64,000 nucleotides of DNA from Olivibacter sp036959255 (lineage in GTDB: Bacteria; Bacteroidota; Bacteroidia; Sphingobacteriales; Sphingobacteriaceae). Location of the stretch: NCBI RefSeq assembly GCF_036959255.1, contig NZ_JAWMTI010000004.1, forward strand, positions 248,001-312,000, in the 5' to 3' direction. The position numbers and the translations under genes are program-made. A model generated the notes under the pieces. The model was not told the DNA's origin. It worked only from the letters and a program-made list of their open reading frames with translations, and ran no database searches. Shown here one piece after another: positions 1 through 7,843 of the stretch (position 1 is the first letter of the stretch; each line of letters starts with the position of its first letter).

Positions 1-1991
1 GTATAGGTGATTGGCTAGATATATCCGTAATGCCTTTATTATATCCGCTGAACGATGAAACAGCAGATATCAGAGCAACATTCAGTCATAGTAATGAAAA
101 GGCATCCCCTGGGTATTACGAGGTTGAATTCGATAATAAAATCAAAGCAGAATTGACGGCAACGGAAAGAGTAGGATATCATCGCTATCAATTCCCGAAT
201 CAAAGTGTACCTGTTTTACGATTGGATCTTGGTTTTCACCTCAATTGGGATTCACCTACCGAGACTTATGTGAAGGTGCTGGATGATAGCACCCTGATTG
301 GCTACCGATATTCTACCGGTTGGGCTAAGGTACAACGCGTTTATTTCGCACTCAGAACTTCCAAACCATTTAAAGAAGCCGTCTTAGCAGGTCATGGAGT
401 ACAATCAGCACAAATTAAAGCTGCTAAAACCGAAGAAAAAGGAAAAGGAATCAGTGCTCAGTTGGTGTTTGATGAACAGCAGAAAAATATAGAAATTAAG
501 GTCGCCCTGTCTATGACAGACGAAAATAGGGCATTGCAAGCTCTTCAAGAAATAAAGGACTGGAATTTTGAGCGGGTAAAGACAGATGCTGCCAACAAAT
601 GGGAACATGAACTACAAAAAGTGCAAGTTTCTTCGTCAGACGAAAAGCTAAAACGTGTGTTTTATACAGCCCTTTATCATACCTCGATCGCCCCTTCTTT
701 ATTTTCAGATGCAGACGGAACTTACAAAAATGTAAGTGGCAAAGTGCTCAAAATGGCGAATAACGATCAACGTTATACCGTTTACTCGCTATGGGATACA
801 TTTCGGGCACTTAATCCCTTATTTACCGTTACACAACCGGAGAAATATACCGGCCTGCTTAATAGTATGCTAGCGTTCTATGATGAAAATGGGTTATTGC
901 CTGTGTGGGATTTAAGTACTTGGGAAACCAATACAATGACCGGCTACCATGCAATACCTGTGATAGCAGATGCCATTTTGAAGGACTGGCCCGGTATTGA
1001 TAAAGAGAAAGCATATAAAGCGATGCTCGCTTCTGCATTTCAAACGGGTAGGGGTGTGCCTGAATATATTAAGTATGGATATATGCCTCAGGATAAGATG
1101 GGGCATAGTGCCAGTGTAACCTTGGAGTATGGTTATGACGATTGGTGCATTGCGCAAGTGGCCAAAAAATTAGGAAAGGAAGACGATTATTTAAAATTCA
1201 GTAAACGAGCACAAGCTTATCAGCATATTTTTGATAAGAAAACAGGGTTTATGAGGGCAAAGAACAGCGATGGAAATTTTGTCCTTCCATTCGATCCTTA
1301 TTTATCCGAGCATGATGAGGTGAAAGCGCAATATGTGGAAGGAAATGCTTGGCAACACTCTTTCTTTGTGCCACACGATGTAAGAGGTTTAGCGAATTTG
1401 TATGGTGGTTCCGATAAGTTAAGTCAAAAGCTTGATTCTTTGTTTTCTGTAAACTCCGAGTTAACCGGAGGGAATACATCACCTGATGTAAGTGGTATGA
1501 TCGGGCAATATGCTCACGGCAATGAACCGAGTCATCACATCGCGTATATGTACAGCTTTTTGGGGGAGCCATGGAAAACACAAGAGCGTGTACGGCAGAT
1601 TGTCGATTCCATGTACCATGATCAACCAGATGGTTATGCAGGAAACGAAGATTGCGGACAAATGAGCGCTTGGGCTGTATGGAGCATTGCAGGTATTTAT
1701 CCTGCTAATCCAGCAAGTAGCCAATATGTCATAGGAAGTCCAGCCGCTGATGAAGTTGTCTTTAGACCGGGCGGAGGGAAAGAGTTGCGCTTTAAAGCGA
1801 TAAACAACAGCAAAGAAAATATATATGTACAAGAAGTAAGGTTTAATGGTAAAAAGTACGATAAAACTTATTTTAGCCATGCAGATATAATAAATGGGGG
1901 AGAAATTGAGTTTATAATGGGAGCAAAGCCGAATAAGAAGTGGGGAAAGAAGAAAGGGACATGGCCACAATCAGCAATAGATAGCGAATAA
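1..1991 (+). CDS. GH92 family alpha-mannosidase (5' end outside the window)
   Basis: Glycoside hydrolase family 92 enzymes are calcium-dependent exo-acting alpha-mannosidases, usually periplasmic or outer-membrane, that trim mannose from N-glycans and mannans. The reading frame is open through the left edge and continues upstream of the first ATG at 30 with residues GDWLDISV, a family-typical stretch, so the N-terminus and any signal peptide are missing. About 660 residues are visible. The family signatures GQYAHGNEPSHH (about residue 497 counted from the ATG at 30) and GNEDCGQMSAW (about 538) carry the acidic and calcium-binding residues. The C-terminus has the usual beta-sandwich ending. 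The stop codon overlaps the next start codon by one base, so the downstream lipoprotein is probably translated from the same message. Family assignment is firm; linkage specificity cannot be read. Confidence 0.93.
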   Translation, partial: IGDWLDISVMPLLYPLNDETADIRATFSHSNEKASPGYYEVEFDNKIKAELTATERVGYHRYQFPNQSVPVLRLDLGFHLNWDSPTETYVKVLDDSTLIGYRYSTGWAKVQRVYFALRTSKPFKEAVLAGHGVQSAQIKAAKTEEKGKGISAQLVFDEQQKNIEIKVALSMTDENRALQALQEIKDWNFERVKTDAANKWEHELQKVQVSSSDEKLKRVFYTALYHTSIAPSLFSDADGTYKNVSGKVLKMANNDQRYTVYSLWDTFRALNPLFTVTQPEKYTGLLNSMLAFYDENGLLPVWDLSTWETNTMTGYHAIPVIADAILKDWPGIDKEKAYKAMLASAFQTGRGVPEYIKYGYMPQDKMGHSASVTLEYGYDDWCIAQVAKKLGKEDDYLKFSKRAQAYQHIFDKKTGFMRAKNSDGNFVLPFDPYLSEHDEVKAQYVEGNAWQHSFFVPHDVRGLANLYGGSDKLSQKLDSLFSVNSELTGGNTSPDVSGMIGQYAHGNEPSHHIAYMYSFLGEPWKTQERVRQIVDSMYHDQPDGYAGNEDCGQMSAWAVWSIAGIYPANPASSQYVIGSPAADEVVFRPGGGKELRFKAINNSKENIYVQEVRFNGKKYDKTYFSHADIINGGEIEFIMGAKPNKKWGKKKGTWPQSAIDSE

Positions 1992-2371
1992 TGAGAAATT
2001 TTTGCAACATAGTTAAACAGGCACTGATTTTCAGTGCCTGTTTATTTTTACTGGCTTCGTGTGCTCCTCGTTTGCATGAACGCGGAGGAGCTTCTTATTA
2101 TGCAGATAAGTTTAAAGGGAGACGCACAGCGAGTGGAGAGAAATTTAGGCAATACAAGTTGACAGCAGCTCATAAAACCTTGCCATTCGGTACAAAGGTT
2201 AAAGTTAAAAATCTCAATAATGGACATACCGTAACGGTGCGTATTAACGATCGGGGACCATTTGTTTCCGGAAGGATCATCGATTTGTCGAAAAAGGCAG
2301 CTCGTCGACTAGGTATCGTACAGTCAGGAACGGCCCAAGTCGAGATAAGTTATAAGAAAAGGAAGAGGTGA
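1991..2371 (+). CDS. RlpA-like septal ring lipoprotein (double-psi beta-barrel)
   Basis: This is a 126-residue protein of the RlpA type. Family members are lytic transglycosylases acting on peptidoglycan lacking stem peptides, often at the division septum. Residues 1-23 are a lipoprotein signal with lipobox LLASC (lipidated Cys24). The rest is one DPBB domain (about 32-122) with the typical GGASYYADKFKGRRTASGE start and a GRIIDLSKKAA segment. The Glu of ASGE and the Asp of IIDLS sit where the catalytic pair lies in characterised RlpA proteins. It lacks the C-terminal SPOR domain of the E. coli protein, which is common for short Bacteroidota forms. The start codon overlaps the stop of the mannosidase gene (TAATG). 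Confidence 0.9.
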   Translation: MRNFCNIVKQALIFSACLFLLASCAPRLHERGGASYYADKFKGRRTASGEKFRQYKLTAAHKTLPFGTKVKVKNLNNGHTVTVRINDRGPFVSGRIIDLSKKAARRLGIVQSGTAQVEISYKKRKR

Positions 2372-2373
2372 TT

Positions 2374-2411
2374 TAATTAGCTAATTGACCAATAAGCCAA
2401 TTAGCTAATTA
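2374..2411. terminator. Perfect 14-bp inverted repeat between convergent genes
   Basis: Arms TAATTAGCTAATTG (2374-2387) and CAATTAGCTAATTA (2398-2411) are perfectly complementary with a 10-base spacer. It lies between the rlpA-like stop (2371) and the stop of the convergent barrel-protein gene (2435), where a bidirectional terminator is expected. There is no clear T-run. The core TTAGCTAATT is the same word found repeatedly at 4811-4902. Confidence 0.55.
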
Positions 2412-2434
2412 GGATTGATTACGTGAGGTAGCTG

Positions 2435-3442
2435 TTAATTTCCAAAAGGAATCTTAATTCCTAGGTTAACACCCAACCCTCCAATATTGATATAGGATCG
2501 TAATTCATCGGCGGGTTTACTTGAATCAAATCCCTCCCAACCGGCAACGTTATCCCCACTTGTTATAGTTTTATGATAATTCACCAATTTACTGCTTTCG
2601 CTGGCGGCGTCTTTACTGAGTGAGCCATTGGCTACGGGTTGCCCATTATATACGACCGTATATTCACCACTTAAATCATGAAGTTCCTTTTTCTTCCCCC
2701 CGACAGAAATGTTTCTATATTCCAATTCAGCATAGATACTGATGCGATCATTTAACATCCAATCGAACCCTATAGCGCTCTGGAAACCTACTGTAGGGTT
2801 TGCTTTAATCCGGTCTACGCGTTCTACATTAGCGAGTATCATGGTTGAGCCTGGAGGAACATTGGCTGGAACCATATGCATGCTTTCCGCAATACTACCT
2901 GTTCGGTCATTTGCAGTCGTTGTAATTTCTAAATAGCCCCCAATAGGAATAATTACACCCGCTTTCACATAAGGTTTTACATTACTACTGGTTGGAATGT
3001 GTGCCACGAGTGCAGGTGCAACGTCAAATGCCTTTACTTTGCCGCTGTTGTGCAAATTCAGTACTTCATTTCCACCAAGGCTACCACGCTGGCGCATCAT
3101 ATCTTGAGAGCGACTGTTGTAGTAGTTAAGTCCGATTTCCACGCCTAATATTCTGCTAAAGCGATAACCAGGAGTTAAACCGACTCGCCACCCTTCACCG
3201 AAAGACCCGGTAATCGTACTTTCTGATACCGTTTGCTGGGTAGGAGGGTCGCCGGGAATGATGTTAAAGATTCTGTCCCTTGCCGGTTGGCCGCCTATAG
3301 CGGGAAATTCGACAGGGGTCACTTTTAAGAAATAGGCTCCGCCTGCTTTGATATAGAAACCTTTATTGTAGTCATCTTGAGCTTTTGCAGAGTAGAAAAA
3401 CGAACCGACAAGTATACCTGCCATTAAAATCATCTTCTTCAT
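2435..3442 (-). CDS. Outer-membrane beta-barrel protein
   Basis: This 335-residue secreted protein has a signal peptide (residues 1-21, cleavage near SAKA/QDD) followed by alternating hydrophobic/polar strands typical of a small outer-membrane barrel. Recognisable pieces are GFYIKAGGAYFL at the start of the mature protein, VGLTPGYRFSRILGVEIGLNYY in mid-protein (cited here in two parts, VGLTPGYRFSRILG and VEIGLNYY), FDWMLNDRISIYAELEYR, and a C-terminus GVNLGIKIPFGN. It fits the OmpA-N / PF13505-like barrels common in Bacteroidota. No substrate can be proposed. It is monocistronic by position, convergent with the rlpA-like gene and separated by 462 bases from miaA. Confidence 0.75.
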   Translation of the reverse strand: MKKMILMAGILVGSFFYSAKAQDDYNKGFYIKAGGAYFLKVTPVEFPAIGGQPARDRIFNIIPGDPPTQQTVSESTITGSFGEGWRVGLTPGYRFSRILGVEIGLNYYNSRSQDMMRQRGSLGGNEVLNLHNSGKVKAFDVAPALVAHIPTSSNVKPYVKAGVIIPIGGYLEITTTANDRTGSIAESMHMVPANVPPGSTMILANVERVDRIKANPTVGFQSAIGFDWMLNDRISIYAELEYRNISVGGKKKELHDLSGEYTVVYNGQPVANGSLSKDAASESSKLVNYHKTITSGDNVAGWEGFDSSKPADELRSYINIGGLGVNLGIKIPFGN

Positions 3443-3486
3443 AATGTAAAGTTTAAATAGGAGTTCTCAAAATTGGTTTATCGTTT

Positions 3487-3506
3487 TTATTATGCTTGCA
3501 TAATAA
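3487..3506. repeat. Palindrome TTATTATGC-TT-GCATAATAA upstream of the barrel gene
   Basis: Nine-base arms TTATTATGC (3487-3495) and GCATAATAA (3498-3506) with a two-base centre lie 45-64 bases before the start codon of the minus-strand barrel gene. The short spacer makes a dimeric regulator operator more natural than a transcription terminator. No regulator is identified; this is a sequence observation with an inferred role. Confidence 0.4.
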
Positions 3507-3632
3507 ATACAAACGAAAGTAATAAAGGTTTGTAGTAATTGCAAATTTTTAGTAATAAAGAAAATACGTTAATACTTTATTTTTAGAAAAACAGCAATTG
3601 GAGGGGAAAGTGTATCGTAGTGAATTTTTTAT

Positions 3633-3670
3633 ACTTTCAAGGAAGCAATTTTATACGCTTCCTTGAAAGT
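3633..3670. repeat. Perfect 14-bp inverted repeat
   Basis: Arms ACTTTCAAGGAAGC (3633-3646) and GCTTCCTTGAAAGT (3657-3670) are exactly complementary around a 10-base spacer. It lies about 235 bases beyond the miaA stop and 190 bases before the barrel gene start, so it is far from both for an ordinary terminator, and neither side has a T-run. It could be a terminator of a longer miaA transcript or a residual palindromic element. Confidence 0.45.
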
Positions 3671-3904
3671 TATAAGTTTATAATGTGTTAGCTTTACTTT
3701 TACAAAGTGTTCCAAATGTAAAATTTTTATTTCTTCTATGCAACAAAAAAGTAATAAAAAAATGGCTTAAAATGATAAGTGTAATGAATTCAAAATTCAA
3801 AACCCCGAAGGGCTCATTCATACCTTAAAAAAACTAACAAAGTATCAATAATTCAAAAAGATATAGCGAGTGTTTGTATGATTAGATAGCATCAAAATTT
3901 TACC

Positions 3905-4807
3905 TTATTTCAGTTTATCCTCAATGAAGGTAATGATCTCGGCTGTTTGTCCTGGCTCAAACCAATATGTATTGCTGTCTTTTTTAAACCAAGTGATTTG
4001 TCGCTTAGCAAATTGCCGTGTATGTTGTTTTATCTTATCCACGGCCTCCTCCAAGGTGTATTTACCGTCCAAGTGATCGAAGAGTTCTGCATAACCGACG
4101 GTAAGCAGGGGAGGTTGTGTTCTATACGGAATAAGCCGTTGAACCTCTTCCATTAATCCCTGCCGCATCATTAAATCTACACGCTTATTAATGCGATTGT
4201 ATAAGATATTCCTTTCGGTATTAAGTCCGATTTTTATCAGCTGAAAGGGCCTTGGAGCAGATTGTTCCTTTCTAAAGGAAGAAAAAGGTTGACCCGTACT
4301 TTCATATACCTCAAGTGCGCGAATGATTCGTTGCGGGTTATAAATATCTACCGCTTTATAATAATCGGGATCCACGTGCTTCAATTTTTCCTGTATGGAA
4401 GTTAGTCCCTCATTTCGGTACAGCTGATTCAGATGTTCCCGCACACCCGGTAGCGGACGAGGAAGTTCATCCAATCCTTCACATACAGCATTTACAAACA
4501 AGCCACTTCCCCCTGCCATGATCACCACATTTTTTTCCAAGAAAAGTTCTGCTAATTTTGCTAAGGCGTCCTTCTCAAAATCACCGGCACTATAGGTATC
4601 CTTTATACTAAGCGAGTTTATGAAAAAATGGGGCGCAGCCTGAAGTTCCTCATCATTTGGCTTTGCCGTACCAATGGTCATTTCACGATAAAATTGTCTA
4701 GAGTCAGCTGAGATAATTGCTGTACGGAAAGCCTGAGCTACCTCAATAGCTAAGGCAGTTTTGCCAATTGCCGTAGGGCCTACTATGGTAATGAGTGTCT
4801 TGATAAT
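3905..4807 (-). CDS. miaA: tRNA dimethylallyltransferase MiaA, apparent non-standard start codon
   Basis: MiaA transfers dimethylallyl from DMAPP to N6 of A37 in tRNAs reading UNN codons. The P-loop GPTAIGKT and the conserved SADSRQFYREMTIGTAKP segment are both present, the latter only when the frame is read upstream of the first in-frame ATG (4681). Starting at 4681 would remove the P-loop and give a non-functional 258-residue protein. The frame is open up to a stop at 4874-4876, yet contains no ATG, GTG or TTG before the P-loop. The best fit to family N-termini is ATT at 4805-4807, which gives (M)IKTLITIVGPT and about 300 residues, the usual length. The gap in front is entirely a repeat array (4811-4902). 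Identity is firm; the start is inferred. Confidence 0.9.
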   Translation of the reverse strand: MIKTLITIVGPTAIGKTALAIEVAQAFRTAIISADSRQFYREMTIGTAKPNDEELQAAPHFFINSLSIKDTYSAGDFEKDALAKLAELFLEKNVVIMAGGSGLFVNAVCEGLDELPRPLPGVREHLNQLYRNEGLTSIQEKLKHVDPDYYKAVDIYNPQRIIRALEVYESTGQPFSSFRKEQSAPRPFQLIKIGLNTERNILYNRINKRVDLMMRQGLMEEVQRLIPYRTQPPLLTVGYAELFDHLDGKYTLEEAVDKIKQHTRQFAKRQITWFKKDSNTYWFEPGQTAEIITFIEDKLK

Positions 4808-4810
4808 ATT

Positions 4811-4902
4811 TTTAATTAGCCAATGAGCTAATCGGAAAATTAGCCAATAAAGAGTTATGAAAATATTGGCTAATTAGCTAATTGGAAAATTAGCTAATTA
4901 GT
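4811..4902. repeat. Array of TTAGCYAATTGG-type words filling the miaA upstream gap
   Basis: About ninety bases are built from direct and inverted copies of a short AT-rich word: TTAGCCAAT, GAGCTAATCGG, TTAGCCAAT, ATTGGCTAATTAGCTAATTGG (read as overlapping 12-base words) and TTAGCTAATTAG. The array begins at the end of the preceding gene, whose stop codon (4898-4900) lies inside it, and runs to within a few bases of the miaA frame. The same word forms the hairpin at 2374-2411, and a single copy (TAGCTAATTGG) is near 10168. Confidence 0.75.
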
Positions 4903-5518
4903 AGTCATCCTCGTAATTTTCGTTATCAGAAAATTCACCGGAAAAATCGTCTTTTTCTTCCGAATCATCCTGCGTTTCTTCGCCATCCATTAAATCCAAA
5001 TCCATATCTTCGGCTTCATCGATACCATACTCGGTTTCATTGAGGAAATCATAATCTTCCTTATCCTCTTTTTTTGAGGCAGAAGCATCTGTAGGAACAA
5101 CAGCAGCACCGAATGGTTTTGGAGCAATTCCAACGGTTTTAACAGTGAGCGGATATACTTTTCCACTTTCTTCTTTTAATATCTTAATGAGTTGAACGTG
5201 AAAATCAAAGGGTCTATCAAAGTTATAGGTATAGTAAAATTTCTGGTGGGGATCGTCGATAAATTTGTTCAATTTAGAACGTTCCATCAGTATTATTCCT
5301 CGTTCTTCTTTTCGCTTAGTTGGCAAGTAGGCAATTTCTTCACCCTTCATCCATTGATCGTTACTAATAAAAAAGGAAGAGGAGACCTCTGGATTATAAC
5401 CGGTTGATTGATGGATGGCATGATGCAAATCTAAAAAAGTATGCGTTGAAAGCACATCAATTTCGCGGATAATATCGTCGTAATCTTCAAAAGTAACTCG
5501 AAACCTATAAATAGCCAT
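4898..5518 (-). CDS. pRiA4b ORF-3-like protein with acidic tail
   Basis: A 206-residue protein whose first 130 residues resemble the plasmid pRiA4b ORF-3 / PF07929 family: IYRFRVTFEDYDDIIREI, a short LDLHHAIHQSTGYN helix, and YTYNFDRPFDFHVQLIKIL. Residues from about 140 to the end are extremely acidic (Asp/Glu-rich) and probably disordered. The family's biochemical role is not established. It precedes miaA in the same direction and follows the CCA-adding enzyme gene, so it is likely part of one tRNA-modification-linked transcription unit, although the repeat tracts on both sides may interrupt it. The start ATG at 5518 is supported by the conserved N-terminus. Confidence 0.75.
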   Translation of the reverse strand: MAIYRFRVTFEDYDDIIREIDVLSTHTFLDLHHAIHQSTGYNPEVSSSFFISNDQWMKGEEIAYLPTKRKEERGIILMERSKLNKFIDDPHQKFYYTYNFDRPFDFHVQLIKILKEESGKVYPLTVKTVGIAPKPFGAAVVPTDASASKKEDKEDYDFLNETEYGIDEAEDMDLDLMDGEETQDDSEEKDDFSGEFSDNENYEDDY

Positions 5519-5560
5519 GACAGAAAACCCTGTTTTTATTTTAAAACGCTAATATCACTA

Positions 5561-5594
5561 AAAAAGTAAAAATTAAAAAGTAAAAATTAAAAAG
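5561..5594. repeat. Direct repeat of a 14-base AAAAAGTAAAAATT word
   Basis: Two and a half tandem copies of AAAAAGTAAAAATT lie about 45 bases before the pRiA4b-like start codon. A run of about 25 identical bases recurs at 56671-56697, again just upstream of a minus-strand start codon. It is followed at 5595-5630 by a GC-rich patch (CCCGGACGGACGGCC, CCCCGTGGGG) that stands out from the AT-rich surroundings. Confidence 0.6.
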
Positions 5595-5708
5595 CCTGCC
5601 TCCCGGACGGACGGCCTACCCCCCGTGGGGAAGGTAAAAAAATGAAAAATCTGCTGTCGGCTTATGGGCGAAAGATTGTATTGCAACACACCCGTAGCAA
5701 TGTCCTAT

Positions 5709-7118
5709 TTATGACCGTTGTTTGATAAGACCCAGTTCCTTTCCTTTCTTCTCCATATAGGCAAGCGCCTCTTCCCGGTTATTTTTTATGTCGCCTTCTA
5801 AAATTGCTTCTCGTATTGCTTTTTTAATAATACCCACTTCCGGGCCCGGGCGCAGGTTAAATGACTTCATAATATCTTCACCACTCACAGGAGGCTGCCA
5901 ATTTCTTATCTGATCGCGTTCTTCCACATCTTTGATCCGTTGTTTTACCAGCTCAAAGTTTTCTCTATACTTTTTACGTTTGTATTCATTTTTTGTTGTT
6001 ACGTCTGCATGGCAAAGTTTCATTAAGCTGTCGATATCATCGCCGGCTTCAAAAAGTAAACGCCTCACAGCAGAGTCCGTCACGATATCGTTTGCCAGCA
6101 CAATGGGGCGAAGATGGAGAAGCACCAACTTTTGTACAAACTTCATTTTATCGTTGAGCGGGAGTTTAAAATCGGCAAATATCTTTGGAACCATTCGTGC
6201 TCCTCGGTCCTCATGCCCGTGAAATGTCCATCCCTGTTTTTTATCGAAACGTTTCGTAGCGGGTTTTGCAATATCATGTAGAATAGCAGCCCATCGCAAC
6301 CATAAATCGTCCGTAGCCTCGGCTATATTATCCAATACCTCTAGGGTATGGTAAAAATTGTCTTTGTGTCCTTTGCCATCGATAATCTCAACGCCATATA
6401 ATTGGGTCATCAGTGGAAAAATGAGCTCTAGCAACCCGGTATCGAAAAGGTAATTGAACCCAATACTAGGTTTTTTTGAACAAATGATTTTGTTGAGCTC
6501 GTCGGTGATGCGTTCCTTCGATATAATCTTGATACGTTCACGTTGTGATTTAATCGCATTAAAGGTTGGCGAACTGATTTTGAACTGTAACTGACTGGCA
6601 AACCGTATAGCACGCATCATTCGCAATGGGTCATCAGAGAAAGTAGTTGCCGGTTCCAATGGTGTACGGATGGTTCTGATTTGAATGTCTTTTACACCGT
6701 TGAAAGGATCTAGCAATTCACCGAAATTATGTTTATTCAGGCTTAGTGCCATCGCATTAACCGTGAAGTCACGTCGCTTTTGGTCATCTTCCAACGTGCC
6801 ATTTTCAACGATTGGTTTGCGCGAATCCCTTCGATAAGATTCTTTTCTTGCACCCACAAATTCAATATCAATCTGGCCGTGGCGCAACATAGCCGTTCCA
6901 AAATTTTTGAAAACGGACACCTTAACGTTGAGATAATGACCTACCTTTTCCGCAAAGTCAATACCACTTCCAATAACCAAAATATCGATATCCTCTTTGA
7001 AAGGTCTTTTCATCAATCGATCGCGTACATATCCGCCAATTACATAAATTTCTGTATCGTATTGATGGGCTAAATCGCTCAGCGTGTCAAAAATAGGAAG
7101 TTGCAAGTACTCTTTCAT
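5709..7118 (-). CDS. CCA-adding / poly(A)-polymerase-family tRNA nucleotidyltransferase with HD domain
   Basis: Adds or repairs the 3' CCA end of tRNA. The nucleotidyltransferase core shows GGYVRDRL (residues 28-35), the metal-binding pair in EDIDIL (43-45), RRDFTVNAMAL near 115 and DDPLRMMRAIRFASQL in the neck. A downstream HD phosphohydrolase domain is seen as HTLEVL and AILHDIAKPATKRF near 265, as in other Bacteroidota CCA enzymes. I place the start at the ATG at 7118 (MKEYLQLPIF), giving 469 residues. The frame extends to 7184, but those 22 residues have no family counterpart. It is the first gene of the minus-strand run leading to miaA. Class II family membership is clear; whether it adds CCA or only part of it is not visible. 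Confidence 0.9.
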   Translation of the reverse strand: MKEYLQLPIFDTLSDLAHQYDTEIYVIGGYVRDRLMKRPFKEDIDILVIGSGIDFAEKVGHYLNVKVSVFKNFGTAMLRHGQIDIEFVGARKESYRRDSRKPIVENGTLEDDQKRRDFTVNAMALSLNKHNFGELLDPFNGVKDIQIRTIRTPLEPATTFSDDPLRMMRAIRFASQLQFKISSPTFNAIKSQRERIKIISKERITDELNKIICSKKPSIGFNYLFDTGLLELIFPLMTQLYGVEIIDGKGHKDNFYHTLEVLDNIAEATDDLWLRWAAILHDIAKPATKRFDKKQGWTFHGHEDRGARMVPKIFADFKLPLNDKMKFVQKLVLLHLRPIVLANDIVTDSAVRRLLFEAGDDIDSLMKLCHADVTTKNEYKRKKYRENFELVKQRIKDVEERDQIRNWQPPVSGEDIMKSFNLRPGPEVGIIKKAIREAILEGDIKNNREEALAYMEKKGKELGLIKQRS

Positions 7119-7279
7119 CAGTGGGGCAAAAATAGGGAAAATTTTGTGAGTTACCAGTTGCGAACTGTAAGTAGATCCTACCATTGACCACTGACTTCAT
7201 GGCTTTCGAGATCGCTTTAAGTGATCATGAAGAGACACAAACTCATTGCCTTCGGTTGATGGCTCATTACCTTACGAGG

Positions 7280-7843
7280 CTACTTTCGGATAAAAGAAAA
7301 GGCCCCACTCGGATCCAACTTCATGATTGTTGAAGCCTGCTTGGGTGTTAAATCTGTTTGGCCAAATTCCACTACATAGTCAACGCCGTTCTTAATCTCA
7401 TCACTTATTTCAAGAAAATTTTTAGGGGAAGGCTCGCCACTCCTATTGGCAGAAGTAGAAACAATAGGTTTTCGGAAACGTTGGATCAGCTGTTCGCAAA
7501 AGCGATGCCTTACGATTCGGATACCAATACTGCCATCTTCGGCCACTAAATTAGACGCCAGATTTTTCGCGCCTTCATATACGATTGTGAGCGGCTTTTC
7601 TGTGTATTCGATCAATTGATAAGCAACTTCCGGAATTTCTTGCACATAGCCCATTAATTTATTTTCATTTTCAAGAAGAATAATCAGGCTTTTATCTTTC
7701 GAGCGACCTTTTAATTGATATACCTTGTTGACGGCCTCCGGGTTAGTGGCATCGCAACCAATGCCCCAGATGGTGTCTGTGGGGTATAGAATGATACCGC
7801 CGGATTTTAATACTTCGAGTGCGTGGTTAATATCACTGTTCAT
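7280..7843 (-). CDS. L-threonylcarbamoyladenylate synthase (TsaC/Sua5/YciO family)
   Basis: Family members make threonylcarbamoyl-AMP from threonine, bicarbonate and ATP for the t6A37 modification of tRNA. The 187-residue protein is the single-domain form. It has GGIILYPTDTIWGIGCDA at the N-terminus, the KGRSKDKSLIILL substrate-binding segment (about 44-57), and IVSTSANRSGEPSP, which matches the conserved STSAN motif. It lacks the extra Sua5 C-terminal domain. Its start overlaps the stop of the upstream glycosyltransferase gene by four bases, so the two are translationally coupled. A YciO-like paralogue cannot be excluded by eye. Confidence 0.88.
   Translation of the reverse strand: MNSDINHALEVLKSGGIILYPTDTIWGIGCDATNPEAVNKVYQLKGRSKDKSLIILLENENKLMGYVQEIPEVAYQLIEYTEKPLTIVYEGAKNLASNLVAEDGSIGIRIVRHRFCEQLIQRFRKPIVSTSANRSGEPSPKNFLEISDEIKNGVDYVVEFGQTDLTPKQASTIMKLDPSGAFSFIRK

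Larger units (their letters stand above)
3443..3904. other. 462-base gene-free AT-rich region
   Basis: No convincing reading frame on either strand. It holds the palindrome at 3487-3506, a perfect 14-bp inverted repeat at 3633-3670, and near 3790-3835 a segment with repeated ATTCAAAATTCAAAA wording followed by CCCGAAGGGCTC. A CCCGAAGGGCTC string also occurs in the terminator at 52804-52847. The rest shows no recognised feature. Confidence 0.5.

Noticed and set aside
4811..4902. CRISPR-like array
   Set aside because: Units are too short and irregular, no constant spacers, no cas genes.
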